A stretch of DNA of 64,000 nt from assembly GCF_000015165.1 (NCBI RefSeq), contig NC_009485.1, positions 3,801,501 through 3,865,500 on the forward strand, in the 5' to 3' direction. The stretch comes from Bradyrhizobium sp. BTAi1. GTDB taxonomy: Bacteria; Pseudomonadota; Alphaproteobacteria; Rhizobiales; Xanthobacteraceae. Below, piece by piece: positions 8,489 through 17,169 of the stretch (the stretch's first letter is position 1; each line of letters opens with the position of its first letter). Made by a program: the position numbers and the translations under genes. Below the pieces are notes generated by a model. It searched no databases. It had not been told where the DNA came from and was given only the letters and a program-made list of their open reading frames with translations.

Positions 8489-11400
8489 TCGCCCGCATCA
8501 TCTCATGGTCGGCGCGCAACCTGCTGCTCGTCCTGTTCGGCACCGGCTTCGCGGCGGCGGCGGGACTCTACGCCTTGGTCCATCTTCCACTCGACGCCAT
8601 CCCGGATCTCTCCGATACGCAAGTGATCGTCTATACCGAGTACCCCGGCCAGGCACCGCAGGTGATCGAGGATCAGGTCACCTATCCCCTGACCACCGCC
8701 ATGCTGACGGTGCCGAGGTCGAAGGTGGTGCGCGGATTCTCGTTCTTCGGCGTGTCCTTCGTCTATGTGATCTTCGAGGACGGCACCGACATCTACTGGG
8801 CGCGTTCGCGCGTCATGGAGTTCCTGAACAGCGCCAGCTCGCGCTTGCCTGCCGGCGTCACACCGACGATCGGTCCCGACGCCACCGGTGTCGGCTGGGT
8901 CTACCAGTACGCTGTGATGTCCAAGGAGCTGAACCTCGCCGAGACGCGCACGATCCAGGACTGGAATCTGAAATTCGCGTTGGCCAAGGCGGGTGGCGTC
9001 GCCGAGGTCGCCAGCATTGGCGGCTTCGTCAAGCAGTACAACGTGATCCTCGATCCGCAGCGGATGCGCGACCGCGGCATCAGCATGCAGAAGATCCGGG
9101 ACGCGATCCGCGCTTCGAACGCGGACGTCGGCGGTCGGACCGTGGAGCTCTCCGAGTTCGAATACGTCATCCGCGGTAAGGGCTACCTTAAGAGCATCAA
9201 CGATCTCGGCAACATCGTCCTGAAGACCTCCGGCGGCACGCCTGTGCTGTTGCGCGACGTTGCCAGCGTGGAGCTCGGGCCCGACGAGCGGCGGGGCATC
9301 GCCGAGCTGAATGGCGAGGGGGAGGTTGCCAGCGGCATCGTGCTGCAGCGGTTCGGCGTCAACGCGCTGGACGTCATCGAGAACGTCAAGGCCCGGTTCA
9401 AGGATATCGCCAGCAGCTTGCCGAGTTCGGTGGAGATCGTGCCGGTTTACGACCGCTCCAACCTGATCTACGCCGCGATCGACACCCTGAAGCACACCCT
9501 GCTCGAGGAAAGCCTCGTCGTGGCTGTGGTCTGCGTGGTCTTCCTGCTGCACATCCGCAGCGCGCTCGTCGCCATCCTGATGCTGCCGGTCGGCGTGCTG
9601 ATGGCGTTCGGCGCGATGAAGCTGCTGGGCCTCGGCTCCAACATCATGAGCCTCGGCGGCATCGCGATCGCGATCGGCGCGATGGTGGATGCGGCCATCG
9701 TCATGATCGAGAACGCCCACAAGCATCTGGAGCGGGCCAAACCCGGTCAGTCGCGCGTCCAGGTGCTGATCGATGCGGCTGCGGAAGTCGGGCCGGCGCT
9801 GTTCTTCAGTCTGCTCATCATCACCGTGTCGTTCATGCCGATCTTCACGCTGGAGTCGCAGGAGGGGCGTCTGTTCAGCCCGCTCGCGTTCACCAAGACG
9901 TTCTCGATGGCCGCAGCCGCATTGCTGTCGGTGACGCTTGTGCCCGCGCTGATGGTGATCTTCGTTCGCGGCAGGATCGTTGCGGAGCACCGTAATCCTA
10001 TCAATCGTTTCCTGATCTGGATCTATCGGCCGGTCATCAAGGGCGTGCTGCGGGCGAAGACGCTGGTCATCCTGGCCTCGTTGGCCGTGCTGGCCATTTC
10101 GATATGGCCGGCCCGCCAGCTCGGGACCGAGTTCATGCCATCGCTGAACGAGGGCACGCTGCTCTATATGCCGACGACGTTGCCGGGCATCTCGATCACG
10201 AAGGCGGCCGAACTGATGCAGACGCAGGACCGGATCATCAAGTCGTTCCCGGAGGTCGCCTCGGTCTATGGCAAGGCGGGACGGGCGGCGACCGCGACCG
10301 ATCCGGCTCCGACTGAGATGTTCGAAACCGTGGTCAATTTGAAGCCGAAGGAGCAATGGCGCCCCGGCCTTACTGTCGACGGGTTGATCGCGGAGATGGA
10401 CAAGGCATTGCAGTTCCCGGGGGTGTCGAACGCCTGGACCATGCCGATCAAGGCGCGCATCGACATGCTCTCGACCGGCATCCGGACGCCGATCGGCGTG
10501 AAGGTGATGGGCACGGACCTGGTCGAGATCGACAGGCTGGCCAGGCAGATCGAGCGTGTCATCAAGACGGTCCCCGGGACGTCGTCCGCCTACGCCGAGC
10601 GCGGCATCGGCGGCTACTATCTGGAGATCTCTCCCGACCGCGAGGCGCTCGCCCGCTACGGCATCCTGATTCAGGACGTTCAGGACACGATCGCTGCCGC
10701 GTTGGGAGGCCAGACGGTGACCACGACGGTCGAAGGCCGACAGCGGTTCACGGTCAACATGCGCTACCCTCGCGACCTCCGTGACAATCCCAAGGCTATC
10801 GCCAGCGACATTCTGGTGCCGATGCCGGCAGGCGGCGCCGTGCCGCTGGGCGAGGTGGCGACGGTCGAGCCGGCGCGTGGACCGACCTCCATCCGTACCG
10901 AGAACGGGCAGCTTGCCACCTACATCTACGTCGACATCAGGGATCGGGACATCGGCAGCTACGTCGCCGCCGCGCAGCGCGCCGTGACGGAGAGCATCCA
11001 GTTTCCGGCCGGATATTACGTGGTGTGGAGCGGTCAGTACGAATATCTGCAGCGCGCCGCGGCCCGCCTGAAGATCGTCGTGCCCGTGACGCTGACAATC
11101 ATCTTCCTGCTCCTATACCTCAATTTCAGGGCTCTGACGGAGACGATGATTGTCATGCTCTCGTTGCCGTTCGCGCTGGTGGGCGGCATCTGGATGATGT
11201 GGTGGCTCGGCTTCAACCTGTCGGTTGCCGTCGCTGTCGGATTCATTGCGCTCGCAGGCGTCGCCGCAGAGACCGGCGTGGTGATGCTGATCTATCTTGA
11301 TCACGCGCTGGCCGAGGTCAGGGCGTCGCGAGCCGCCGAGAACCGCGCGCTCACCCGGCAGGATCTCCATGCGGCGATCATGGTCGGCGCTGTTGAGCGC

Positions 11401-11676
11401 GTGCGTCCCAAGATGATGACGGTGGTCGCCATCATGGCAGGCCTGCTGCCGATCATGTGGAGCACCGGCACGGGCTCCGAGATCATGCAGCGCATCGCGG
11501 TGCCGATGATCGGCGGCATGATCTCGTCGACGCTGCTGACGTTGATCGTCATTCCGGCGATCTTCGGCCTCGTGAAGGGCAGGGGCCTTCCGCCCGACCG
11601 CGCAGGCGACGTCGCCCTTGATGGGCGTCCTGGCCAAAACGCGAGACCGGCGCAGGTTCCGCAAGCGGCCGAGTAG
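8485..11676 (+). CDS. cusA: CusA-like heavy-metal RND efflux transporter
   Basis: A 1063-residue inner-membrane proton-driven pump with 12 transmembrane helices and two large periplasmic loops, the usual length for the HME family. The TM4 signature is AIGAMVDAAIVMIEN (Asp about residue 402). This is the form found in the monovalent Cu(I)/Ag(I) branch (CusA), not the DFGxxVDGAVVMVEN of divalent-cation CzcA pumps, so Cu/Ag export is the best reading. ERVRPKMMTV near the C-terminus is also typical. It overlaps cusB by 4 nt and is the last gene of the operon that starts at 6121. Substrate choice is inferred from the motif and from the Met-rich partners. Confidence 0.9.
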   Translation: MIARIISWSARNLLLVLFGTGFAAAAGLYALVHLPLDAIPDLSDTQVIVYTEYPGQAPQVIEDQVTYPLTTAMLTVPRSKVVRGFSFFGVSFVYVIFEDGTDIYWARSRVMEFLNSASSRLPAGVTPTIGPDATGVGWVYQYAVMSKELNLAETRTIQDWNLKFALAKAGGVAEVASIGGFVKQYNVILDPQRMRDRGISMQKIRDAIRASNADVGGRTVELSEFEYVIRGKGYLKSINDLGNIVLKTSGGTPVLLRDVASVELGPDERRGIAELNGEGEVASGIVLQRFGVNALDVIENVKARFKDIASSLPSSVEIVPVYDRSNLIYAAIDTLKHTLLEESLVVAVVCVVFLLHIRSALVAILMLPVGVLMAFGAMKLLGLGSNIMSLGGIAIAIGAMVDAAIVMIENAHKHLERAKPGQSRVQVLIDAAAEVGPALFFSLLIITVSFMPIFTLESQEGRLFSPLAFTKTFSMAAAALLSVTLVPALMVIFVRGRIVAEHRNPINRFLIWIYRPVIKGVLRAKTLVILASLAVLAISIWPARQLGTEFMPSLNEGTLLYMPTTLPGISITKAAELMQTQDRIIKSFPEVASVYGKAGRAATATDPAPTEMFETVVNLKPKEQWRPGLTVDGLIAEMDKALQFPGVSNAWTMPIKARIDMLSTGIRTPIGVKVMGTDLVEIDRLARQIERVIKTVPGTSSAYAERGIGGYYLEISPDREALARYGILIQDVQDTIAAALGGQTVTTTVEGRQRFTVNMRYPRDLRDNPKAIASDILVPMPAGGAVPLGEVATVEPARGPTSIRTENGQLATYIYVDIRDRDIGSYVAAAQRAVTESIQFPAGYYVVWSGQYEYLQRAAARLKIVVPVTLTIIFLLLYLNFRALTETMIVMLSLPFALVGGIWMMWWLGFNLSVAVAVGFIALAGVAAETGVVMLIYLDHALAEVRASRAAENRALTRQDLHAAIMVGAVERVRPKMMTVVAIMAGLLPIMWSTGTGSEIMQRIAVPMIGGMISSTLLTLIVIPAIFGLVKGRGLPPDRAGDVALDGRPGQNARPAQVPQAAE

Positions 11677-11993
11677 GCATCGCGTCTTTTCATCGACCAG
11701 AGGGCAGAAATCCATCAAGCGAAACGTGGTCCGCTTAGCCTTCCTGGCCCCGGCACTTGCCGGGGAGCCCCTACGCGGGCTGTCTCGGCCAGGCCGAGTC
11801 GGCAATGTTGGACAGTTCCCAATTGACCAAATCCGCCGGGCTGCGCAGCTCGTCTATCGCGGGGGCGATGCCTCAGCATCAGCACCTCCGCGGCAGCCTC
11901 CGCCTGATGTCCGGTTTACCGGCCTCGTTCGCTGAAGAGTGCATGGTCGCCGAGGTCGCTGATGAGCCATCGGTTGGGGAGGGGCCAGTTGAG
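11677..11993. other. Gene-free stretch after cusA
   Basis: About 320 bp with one GC-rich hairpin (11748-11765) and no recognisable gene. Confidence 0.5.
11748..11765 (+). terminator. Possible terminator hairpin after cusA
   Basis: CCCCGGCA-CT-TGCCGGGG forms a perfect stem 71 nt past the cusA stop. No T-run follows, so termination is only suggested. Confidence 0.4.
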
Positions 11994-12296
11994 CTAGCTC
12001 TGCTTCTTTGTGAGAGCCTTCGGCGACTGTTCTGCCATGGCATCGACCTCGGGGACCGCCGGGAGTTCCTCCGTGCGCTCCTTGAGATCGGCCGCACGCT
12101 GGATCAAGCCGGATGCCACGGCCGGATCTGTTGTCGTCTTTGCCATCCTCAGGAGCGTCGCTGCGGCTTCTCGGGCGAAATAGTTGAAACGCGGCACGAG
12201 GTCGTTACCCCATCTGAGTTGCGATGGAATGAGTCGCGAGCCGGGAATCCGTTCCGATCTTTTGTTAAAAAAACGGCTGCAAGCAATTGGTTCCAA
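11994..12296 (-). CDS. Small helical protein of unknown function
   Basis: Up to 100 residues. The C-terminal 65 look like real protein: an amphipathic helical stretch (YFAREAAATLLRMAKTTTDP, then AVASGLIQRAADLKERTEEL) and a charged tail ending TKKQS. I recall short proteins with this kind of helix in Bradyrhizobium, but no function is known to me. The first 30 residues look less natural, so the true start may be internal or the gene truncated. It lies 45 nt downstream of rcnA on the same strand. Confidence 0.45.
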   Translation of the reverse strand: MEPIACSRFFNKRSERIPGSRLIPSQLRWGNDLVPRFNYFAREAAATLLRMAKTTTDPAVASGLIQRAADLKERTEELPAVPEVDAMAEQSPKALTKKQS

Positions 12297-12341
12297 AACT
12301 GAAAAGACCTCAATCCGGGGCCGATACCGAGGCCGCGGACA

Positions 12342-13406
12342 TCACGACGCGAACTCATGCAGGCCGATCCAGCCGGTGTAGAGCCCGACCAGGGCGATCA
12401 AGGCCGCCGAGACGTAGGGCGCGCGATGTGCGAAGCGGCTGAAGCCGCTCCAATGGCGTTCGACGTGCCGAATACCGAGAGCGGCAACGACGCCGGCCGA
12501 TACCATGGTGATGGCGAGGCCGAGGCCAAAGCAGAGCACCAGTGCGAAGCCGAGGCTGAACTGCTTCAACTGAATACAGAGCAGAAGAACTGTAATGGCT
12601 GCCGGGCACGGGATTAGGCCGCCGGTGAGACCGAACAGGACGATCTGCGGTGTGGTGACGGTGCGTCCGGCGAAGCGCCTTTGGATGTCGGCGGCATGAG
12701 CGCGAGCGTGCGCGTCATCCTGTTCCCCGAGGTCCATGTGGTCGTGATCGTGCTCCCCGAAACGCATTTCGGCGACATCGCCCGCGAGTGCGATGCGTGC
12801 CTTGAAGGCGTGCGGTTCCGGAATCTCCTCGGTGCTCTCCAGATATCCGTCGCGGTCGACGAACGCGAAGCTCTGTTCGCTGCCATCGGCACGGACTGTC
12901 GTCACCCCGATGTCCGCGGCGGAAGGGAGGCCACCTGCGTCGCTGGAAATCCGCCAGCGCGGCGGAACGCCGGTCTCGAACACCGCGATCGAAAGCGTCC
13001 TGCCCGCGAGCGAGACGGCCTGCGGTTCGTCCTGGTGATGATCGTGGCCGTGCTCCTCGGTCGTCCCGCGCCAGGTGCGCCAGACCATCCACGCGGCGAC
13101 TCCGAGGATGATGAGTGCAGACGCGATCTGGAGATAGGCTTCGCTGCGCTCTCCGGAGAGATCGTGGCCGAAGTAGAGGCCGAGAAAGGCGACCGCCCAT
13201 ACCACCGCCGTGTGCGAGATCGTCGCCGACAGTCCAAGAAGCACGGCCTGGAAGACCGTGCCACGGATCGCAACGATGAAAGCGGCCATCATGGTCTTGG
13301 AATGGCCGGGCTCGAGACCATGCAGCGCGCCGAGAAGAATCGCGCTCGGAACGAAGAGCCATGCGTGAGCACTGCTCTGCTGCAGCAGGTGCGACAGATC
13401 GGTCAT
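12342..13406 (-). CDS. rcnA: RcnA-type nickel/cobalt efflux permease
   Basis: A 354-residue inner-membrane protein of the NicO/RcnA family. The first helix region holds LLGALHGLEPGHSKTMM, with the conserved His-x4-Pro-Gly-His motif. About six transmembrane segments are visible. The cytoplasmic loops are rich in His and Asp (EEHGHDHHQDE, GEHDHDHMD), as expected for Ni/Co binding. An inserted domain of about 100 residues between the helices (about 115-215) is longer than in E. coli RcnA. The gene starts 4 nt after the stop of the regulator gene at 13411, so they form a two-gene operon controlled by that regulator. Confidence 0.88.
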   Translation of the reverse strand: MTDLSHLLQQSSAHAWLFVPSAILLGALHGLEPGHSKTMMAAFIVAIRGTVFQAVLLGLSATISHTAVVWAVAFLGLYFGHDLSGERSEAYLQIASALIILGVAAWMVWRTWRGTTEEHGHDHHQDEPQAVSLAGRTLSIAVFETGVPPRWRISSDAGGLPSAADIGVTTVRADGSEQSFAFVDRDGYLESTEEIPEPHAFKARIALAGDVAEMRFGEHDHDHMDLGEQDDAHARAHAADIQRRFAGRTVTTPQIVLFGLTGGLIPCPAAITVLLLCIQLKQFSLGFALVLCFGLGLAITMVSAGVVAALGIRHVERHWSGFSRFAHRAPYVSAALIALVGLYTGWIGLHEFAS

Positions 13407-13410
13407 GAAT

Positions 13411-13689
13411 TCACTTCAAATAGGTTCGGACGACGTCGATCAGGTCGGCCGCACCCTTGGCCTTTTCGGGATCCTCTTCGCGGTCCGGATCCACGACGTG
13501 ATGGCGGATGTGGTCCTCGATCAATTCGGTGGTGAGCCCGCCGACGGCGCCCCGGACCGATGCGACCAGCATCAGGACGTCCGTGCAGCCGAGCTCGGCC
13601 TCCAATGCACGCTCGACCGCGTCCAGTTGCCCCTTGATGCGCTTCACCCGCGCCAGGAGCTTCGACTTGTGCTTGATGGTGTGCGACAT
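13411..13689 (-). CDS. rcnR: RcnR-like Ni/Co-responsive repressor (CsoR/RcnR family)
   Basis: A 92-residue all-helical repressor. Starting at the ATG at 13689, the residues fall exactly on the known RcnR nickel/cobalt ligands: His3, Cys35, His60 and His64. This supports both the start and the metal specificity. A CsoR would instead have a Cys-His-Cys set. An ATG two codons earlier (13695) would shift the numbering by two. Downstream is rcnA. A palindromic G-tract operator covers 13699-13715, immediately upstream, so metal-free RcnR probably blocks transcription of both genes and release follows Ni/Co binding. Confidence 0.9.
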   Translation of the reverse strand: MSHTIKHKSKLLARVKRIKGQLDAVERALEAELGCTDVLMLVASVRGAVGGLTTELIEDHIRHHVVDPDREEDPEKAKGAADLIDVVRTYLK

Positions 13690-13698
13690 CCCCATAAG

Positions 13699-13715
13699 AT
13701 AGGGGGGTACCCTAT
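13699..13715. promoter_or_regulatory. RcnR/DmeR-type operator
   Basis: ATAGGG-GGGTA-CCCTAT is a perfect 6-bp inverted repeat around a G-tract, the form bound by RcnR/DmeR/FrmR repressors (A/T-rich arms flanking a G/C run). It ends 10 nt before the rcnR ATG at 13689, so the transcript leader must be very short. Confidence 0.75.
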
Positions 13716-14301
13716 TTCGGTCAAGGTGAGCGCGATGGCGCGTGTCGCAGGCCGGCCAAGCGAGACGGTTCCGCTCCCATTGACGCCGGCCTGCGCCTTG
13801 GCGGTGAGATGAACGGTTCCGGAGCGGTGAAGTCTTCGTGATCCTTCGGCGTGACATCTCGGGTGCGAACGGGTTGACAGCTCCGGCTTCAGGAGTTCTA
13901 TTTGCGGTACGGGGATGTGCGATCTCCCCGCGAGGCGACATGCCCAAGCATCGCGTCCTGGATCACCAAGGGCGCCGCATGTCATCATCATCCAGTTCGA
14001 TTCCACCCGACAAATTGTCTCGACTGCTCGGTGCGTCGGCCGCGCGGACGCTTGTCGAGGATGACTTCGAGATGGCGGTGGTGACGTTCGGTGGGGCTTA
14101 TGCGGTACTCACCTGCGTCGCCCGGCAGGCCGCCGAATGCCATTGTTGGGTGGCTCCCCGGGAGATCATCTGCTCCCGGCGGTCACCCGCTGCCGTCGTG
14201 ATCCTGAATCTGTTGATCTGCTTCTCGCTGCACACGAGACCTCATCGAGCGGCGGTATGACGACTGACTTCACCTGGGGCAGGACAACCAGGAGAACGAT
14301 C
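13716..14301. other. Mostly gene-free stretch with a rhodanese remnant
   Basis: Between the rcnR operator and the PepSY-like gene. Apart from the rhodanese-like remnant near 13980-14060 I see no supportable gene. Confidence 0.5.
13978..14061 (+). pseudogene. Remnant of a rhodanese-domain gene
   Basis: The translation MSSSSSSIPPDKLSRLLGAS followed by AARTLVEDDFE resembles the start of rhodanese proteins found with chromate-resistance genes (xPDKLSRLxGTxxAPTLVDVRxDxDF). The Asp-Val-Arg part is lost, and what follows does not resemble a rhodanese in any frame. I read this as the first 30 or so codons of a decayed gene. The identification rests on a short match. Confidence 0.4.
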
Positions 14302-14538
14302 ATGCGGATACCGAATATCTCTCAAGTCGCAGCCTTGCTGGCGTTAGTGGCGGGGCTGTCACCCGCCCATGCGCTGACCCAGGAAGAGCTCGTCGCCAAG
14401 ATTCAGGCAGCCGGCTATTCGCAAGTCAGGGACATCAAGTCCACCGCGGAAGGCACGACCGCGAAGGCGATGAAGAACGGCAAGGAAGTGCGGCTCGTCG
14501 TCGATAGCGGCGGCCGGATCAAAGAACAGCAGGACTGA
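14302..14538 (+). CDS. Small periplasmic PepSY-like protein
   Basis: A 78-residue protein with a signal peptide (cleaved near SPAHA). The short domain contains LTQEELVAKIQAAGYSQVRD and a C-terminal KEVRLVVDSGGRIKEQQ. This is the PepSY-like layout of one helix and a small sheet, known from small exported proteins of Rhizobiales. The start is supported by GGAG 8 nt upstream. It is followed 15 nt later by the DUF1259 gene, so the two are probably co-transcribed. The role is unknown. PepSY domains are thought to inhibit or bind other periplasmic proteins. Confidence 0.7.
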   Translation: MRIPNISQVAALLALVAGLSPAHALTQEELVAKIQAAGYSQVRDIKSTAEGTTAKAMKNGKEVRLVVDSGGRIKEQQD

Positions 14539-14553
14539 GGAAGGAGCAGCGCG

Positions 14554-15465
14554 ATGAGAAAAGCAATCCTGGCCCTGATCGGCATCGGCGCCTGCGTTCT
14601 GGCGCCGGCTTCGGAATGGCTCGCCTCGGCGGCCCATGCGCAAGACGTCGACTGGCAAAAGGTCGACGAGACGCTCGGCCGCAAGCCCGCCGTCTCTGAC
14701 GACGTTCACCGCTACAGCTTTCCGCGCACGGATCTCGCGGTGACGTTGGACGGAGTGCCGATCAAGCCGGCACTGGCGCTCGGCGGCTGGATCGCATTCA
14801 AGCCCGCGCATGGCGGTGCCATGGTCATGGGAGACCTTGTGCTCCTCGAGACTGAGATCAATCCGGTCATGGCCAAAATGATCGCGAGCGGTCTCGAGAT
14901 CACCGCCGTGCATAATCACTTGCTGCGGGCGAACCCTGCGACCTTCTACATGCACGTCGCCGGTCATGGAGAACCTGTCAGACTGGCCTCGGCCATCCAC
15001 GACGCGCTGGCCGAAAGCAAGACGCCATTGGTGGTCCCGGCGCCGACGGGGCCGTCGCCTGCCGTGGACCTCGATACGGCGAAGCTCGATCAGATCATCG
15101 GCGTCAAGGGGCAGGCCAACGGAGGGGTCTACCAGTACAGCGTGAAGCGACGCGATGCGATCACGCAAGATGGCACTCCGCTGACGCCAGTCGGCGCGAT
15201 GGGCGTCGCGATTGGAATCAATTTCCAGCCGACCGGAGCAGGCAAGGCGGCAATAACCGGAGACTTCGTTCTGACTGGCGACGAGGTCAACCCCGTGATC
15301 TTGGCGTTGCGGGCTCACGGCATCGAGGTGACCGCCTTGCACAGTCACATGCTCGATGAACAGCCGCGGCTCTTCTTCATGCACTTCTGGGCGAACGACG
15401 ATGCCGTGAAGCTCGCGGAAGGTCTCCGCGCGGCGCTCGACAAGACTGCCAGCACGAAGAGCTAG
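14554..15465 (+). CDS. Exported DUF1259 (LppY/LpqO-like) protein
   Basis: A 303-residue protein with a signal peptide (cleaved near AAHAQ) and two copies of a DUF1259 domain, about residues 35-160 and 180-295. Each carries the histidine motif in similar form: ITAVHNHLL...PATFYMH in the first, VTALHSHML...PRLFFMH in the second. The paired histidines suggest metal binding. LppY/LpqO family members are exported proteins or lipoproteins of unknown function. No lipobox Cys is seen here, so a soluble periplasmic protein is likely. It follows the PepSY-like gene and precedes a convergent permease. Confidence 0.8.
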   Translation: MRKAILALIGIGACVLAPASEWLASAAHAQDVDWQKVDETLGRKPAVSDDVHRYSFPRTDLAVTLDGVPIKPALALGGWIAFKPAHGGAMVMGDLVLLETEINPVMAKMIASGLEITAVHNHLLRANPATFYMHVAGHGEPVRLASAIHDALAESKTPLVVPAPTGPSPAVDLDTAKLDQIIGVKGQANGGVYQYSVKRRDAITQDGTPLTPVGAMGVAIGINFQPTGAGKAAITGDFVLTGDEVNPVILALRAHGIEVTALHSHMLDEQPRLFFMHFWANDDAVKLAEGLRAALDKTASTKS

Positions 15466-15600
15466 CCAAAGACGGCCGGCCTGCCCGCTACAGCCTAAGA
15501 CGCGTGGTGGTCTCCGCACTGCGCGAGCCGGTTCGTGAGCCCCCGGTGCTTACACTGTAGCGGGCGCAGAGCAGGGGATACCGAAATCGGCAAACCTTCT

Positions 15601-16842
15601 TCATGCCACAAGATCGACGACGAGAAGCAGGAGGCTCGAGGCGAGGCCGAAGCAGGGCACCCACATCGGGCAAATGAACGCCCCAGATGGCGCCGGCTGT
15701 CGTCTGCCCTTAATCCGGATCAGCGCGATATTCACGATTGCGAAAACAACAAGGGTGAAGCGCGCCGTGAGATCTGCAAGGCCACCAAGCGGAACGGCCA
15801 GTGAGAGTACGAGGATCGCTCCGATGCCGAACGCCGTCGCAAGAAGCGGCGTCTGCGTGACCGAATTCAACCGGGCAAAGACCCTTGGCAAATTGCCTTG
15901 ATCCGCGAGACCATAGATGACGCGACCGATCATGATCATGTGCACAATGATGCCGTTGAGCGTGGCCACAATGGCGATTGCGCTCATGGTGACGAGCGGC
16001 AGGCCTGTCAGTCGCTCGAAGACCAGCGCAAGCGGTGCCGATGAGCGCGCGAGTTCCTGCGGAGGTACCGCCGTGACGGCAATCCACACAACCAGCGCGT
16101 AGATCAGCGCGGTCAAACCGAGGGTCAGGAACAGCGCACGGGGCAGGGTGCGACTCGGCTCCTTCATTTCCTCCGCAATGTTGACCACGTGCTCGAAGCC
16201 GATGAAGGAAAAGACTGCGATGAGGGCCGTTCCGCCCAATCCAATCCAGGCCTCCGTATCACGTGTCGGCGGCCACATTTCCGGCAGGCGTGTGACAACA
16301 TCCGTCCCGTGACCGAGGCCAGTCACAATGATCAGCACGAGACCGCCCACCTCGACAACCGTCATGATCCCGGCGAAGGTGACGGATTGGGCCGTGGCGA
16401 GACACGCCACGACGCCCATCGCAAGAACGACTCCCGAGATGATCCACGGAGCCGAAATCGGCAGAAACACGGCAACATAGCCCGAGCTACCAACACTGAT
16501 GGTTGCGGCGGAGATTGTTGCCGTCGCGACCACCAGAAGCCCGACCCCGAGGCTGAGCCATTTGCGACCAAAAGCGGCCTGCACATAAGCGGCCTCGCTG
16601 GCGCTGACGGGCATGCGCGTTCCCAGTTCGGCGAATGATGCTGCACTGAACGCCATCACAAGGGCTGCACCGATGAAGGCAAGTGGCGCATGCATACCAC
16701 TGCGTGCCGCGGCGATCCCGACCAGGACGTAGATTCCTGCGCCGATGGTGACGCCAAGGCCATAAAGCACCGCTTGGGTCAGCGACAGTGACCGCAACAG
16801 GCGCTGCGACTCGGCCGGCGAGCCAGCAGCCTCGATAGACAT
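15601..16842 (-). CDS. APC-superfamily amino-acid permease
   Basis: A 413-residue integral membrane protein with about 12 transmembrane helices. The N-terminal LTQAVLYGLGVTIGAGIYVL carries the Gly-x-Gly-x-Gly-like bend of APC transporters, and FIGFEHVVNIAEEMKEPSRT (about residues 215-235) is the family's conserved mid-protein motif. It probably takes up an amino acid or amine by proton symport. The substrate cannot be told from sequence. The start ATG at 16842 is preceded by GAGGAGAA. It is a single gene, convergent with the DUF1259 gene. Confidence 0.85.
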   Translation of the reverse strand: MSIEAAGSPAESQRLLRSLSLTQAVLYGLGVTIGAGIYVLVGIAAARSGMHAPLAFIGAALVMAFSAASFAELGTRMPVSASEAAYVQAAFGRKWLSLGVGLLVVATATISAATISVGSSGYVAVFLPISAPWIISGVVLAMGVVACLATAQSVTFAGIMTVVEVGGLVLIIVTGLGHGTDVVTRLPEMWPPTRDTEAWIGLGGTALIAVFSFIGFEHVVNIAEEMKEPSRTLPRALFLTLGLTALIYALVVWIAVTAVPPQELARSSAPLALVFERLTGLPLVTMSAIAIVATLNGIIVHMIMIGRVIYGLADQGNLPRVFARLNSVTQTPLLATAFGIGAILVLSLAVPLGGLADLTARFTLVVFAIVNIALIRIKGRRQPAPSGAFICPMWVPCFGLASSLLLLVVDLVA

Positions 16843-17169
16843 TCGACGTTCTCCTCGCTTGGAATGACACGTGCACCCGCACGTGTTCAGGGCAGAAACG
16901 GTCTCAGCTGCAAGTCGATCGAGGAAGTCTTGCGTGGAGTGGTCTTGCTCTCAGCCGATGGCTGGGCCGTAAAATGCACCAGCCGCTGCCGCGAAAGCAA
17001 CCAAGATGGCGGGGGCGCCGGAATTCCTCCAACGGCATTCACGGCCTCGACTGATGCCGGAGCTACGAAGTCCGAGTGGAGCCCGAAGCAGCGCAGGTCT
17101 GCAAGGACTTGATCCACGTCAACGAGGGGTCATCGAGCCCGAACTACGTTGTGTCGAGAGGATCTTGAG
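16843..17169. other. Divergent promoter region with an FNR/FixK-type box
   Basis: About 330 bp between the APC permease and the cytochrome b561 gene. It contains the FNR/FixK-type box at 17109. Short frames here show no protein-like character. Confidence 0.55.
17109..17150 (+). promoter_or_regulatory. FNR/FixK-type box and -10 element before cytochrome b561
   Basis: TTGATCCACGTCAA (17109-17122) matches TTGAT-N4-RTCAA. TACGTT at 17145-17150 is a weak -10 at the spacing expected for a box centred near -41.5. The downstream gene starts at 17170. Confidence 0.6.

Noticed and set aside
13838..14260. A 140-codon frame containing the rhodanese-like stretch, as a real gene
   Set aside because: Only about 30 residues resemble anything. 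The rest has no domain character, so I list it as a remnant.
16887..17117. A 76-codon minus-strand frame between the permease and cytochrome b561
   Set aside because: No ribosome site, no protein-like pattern, and it covers the FNR/FixK-type box.
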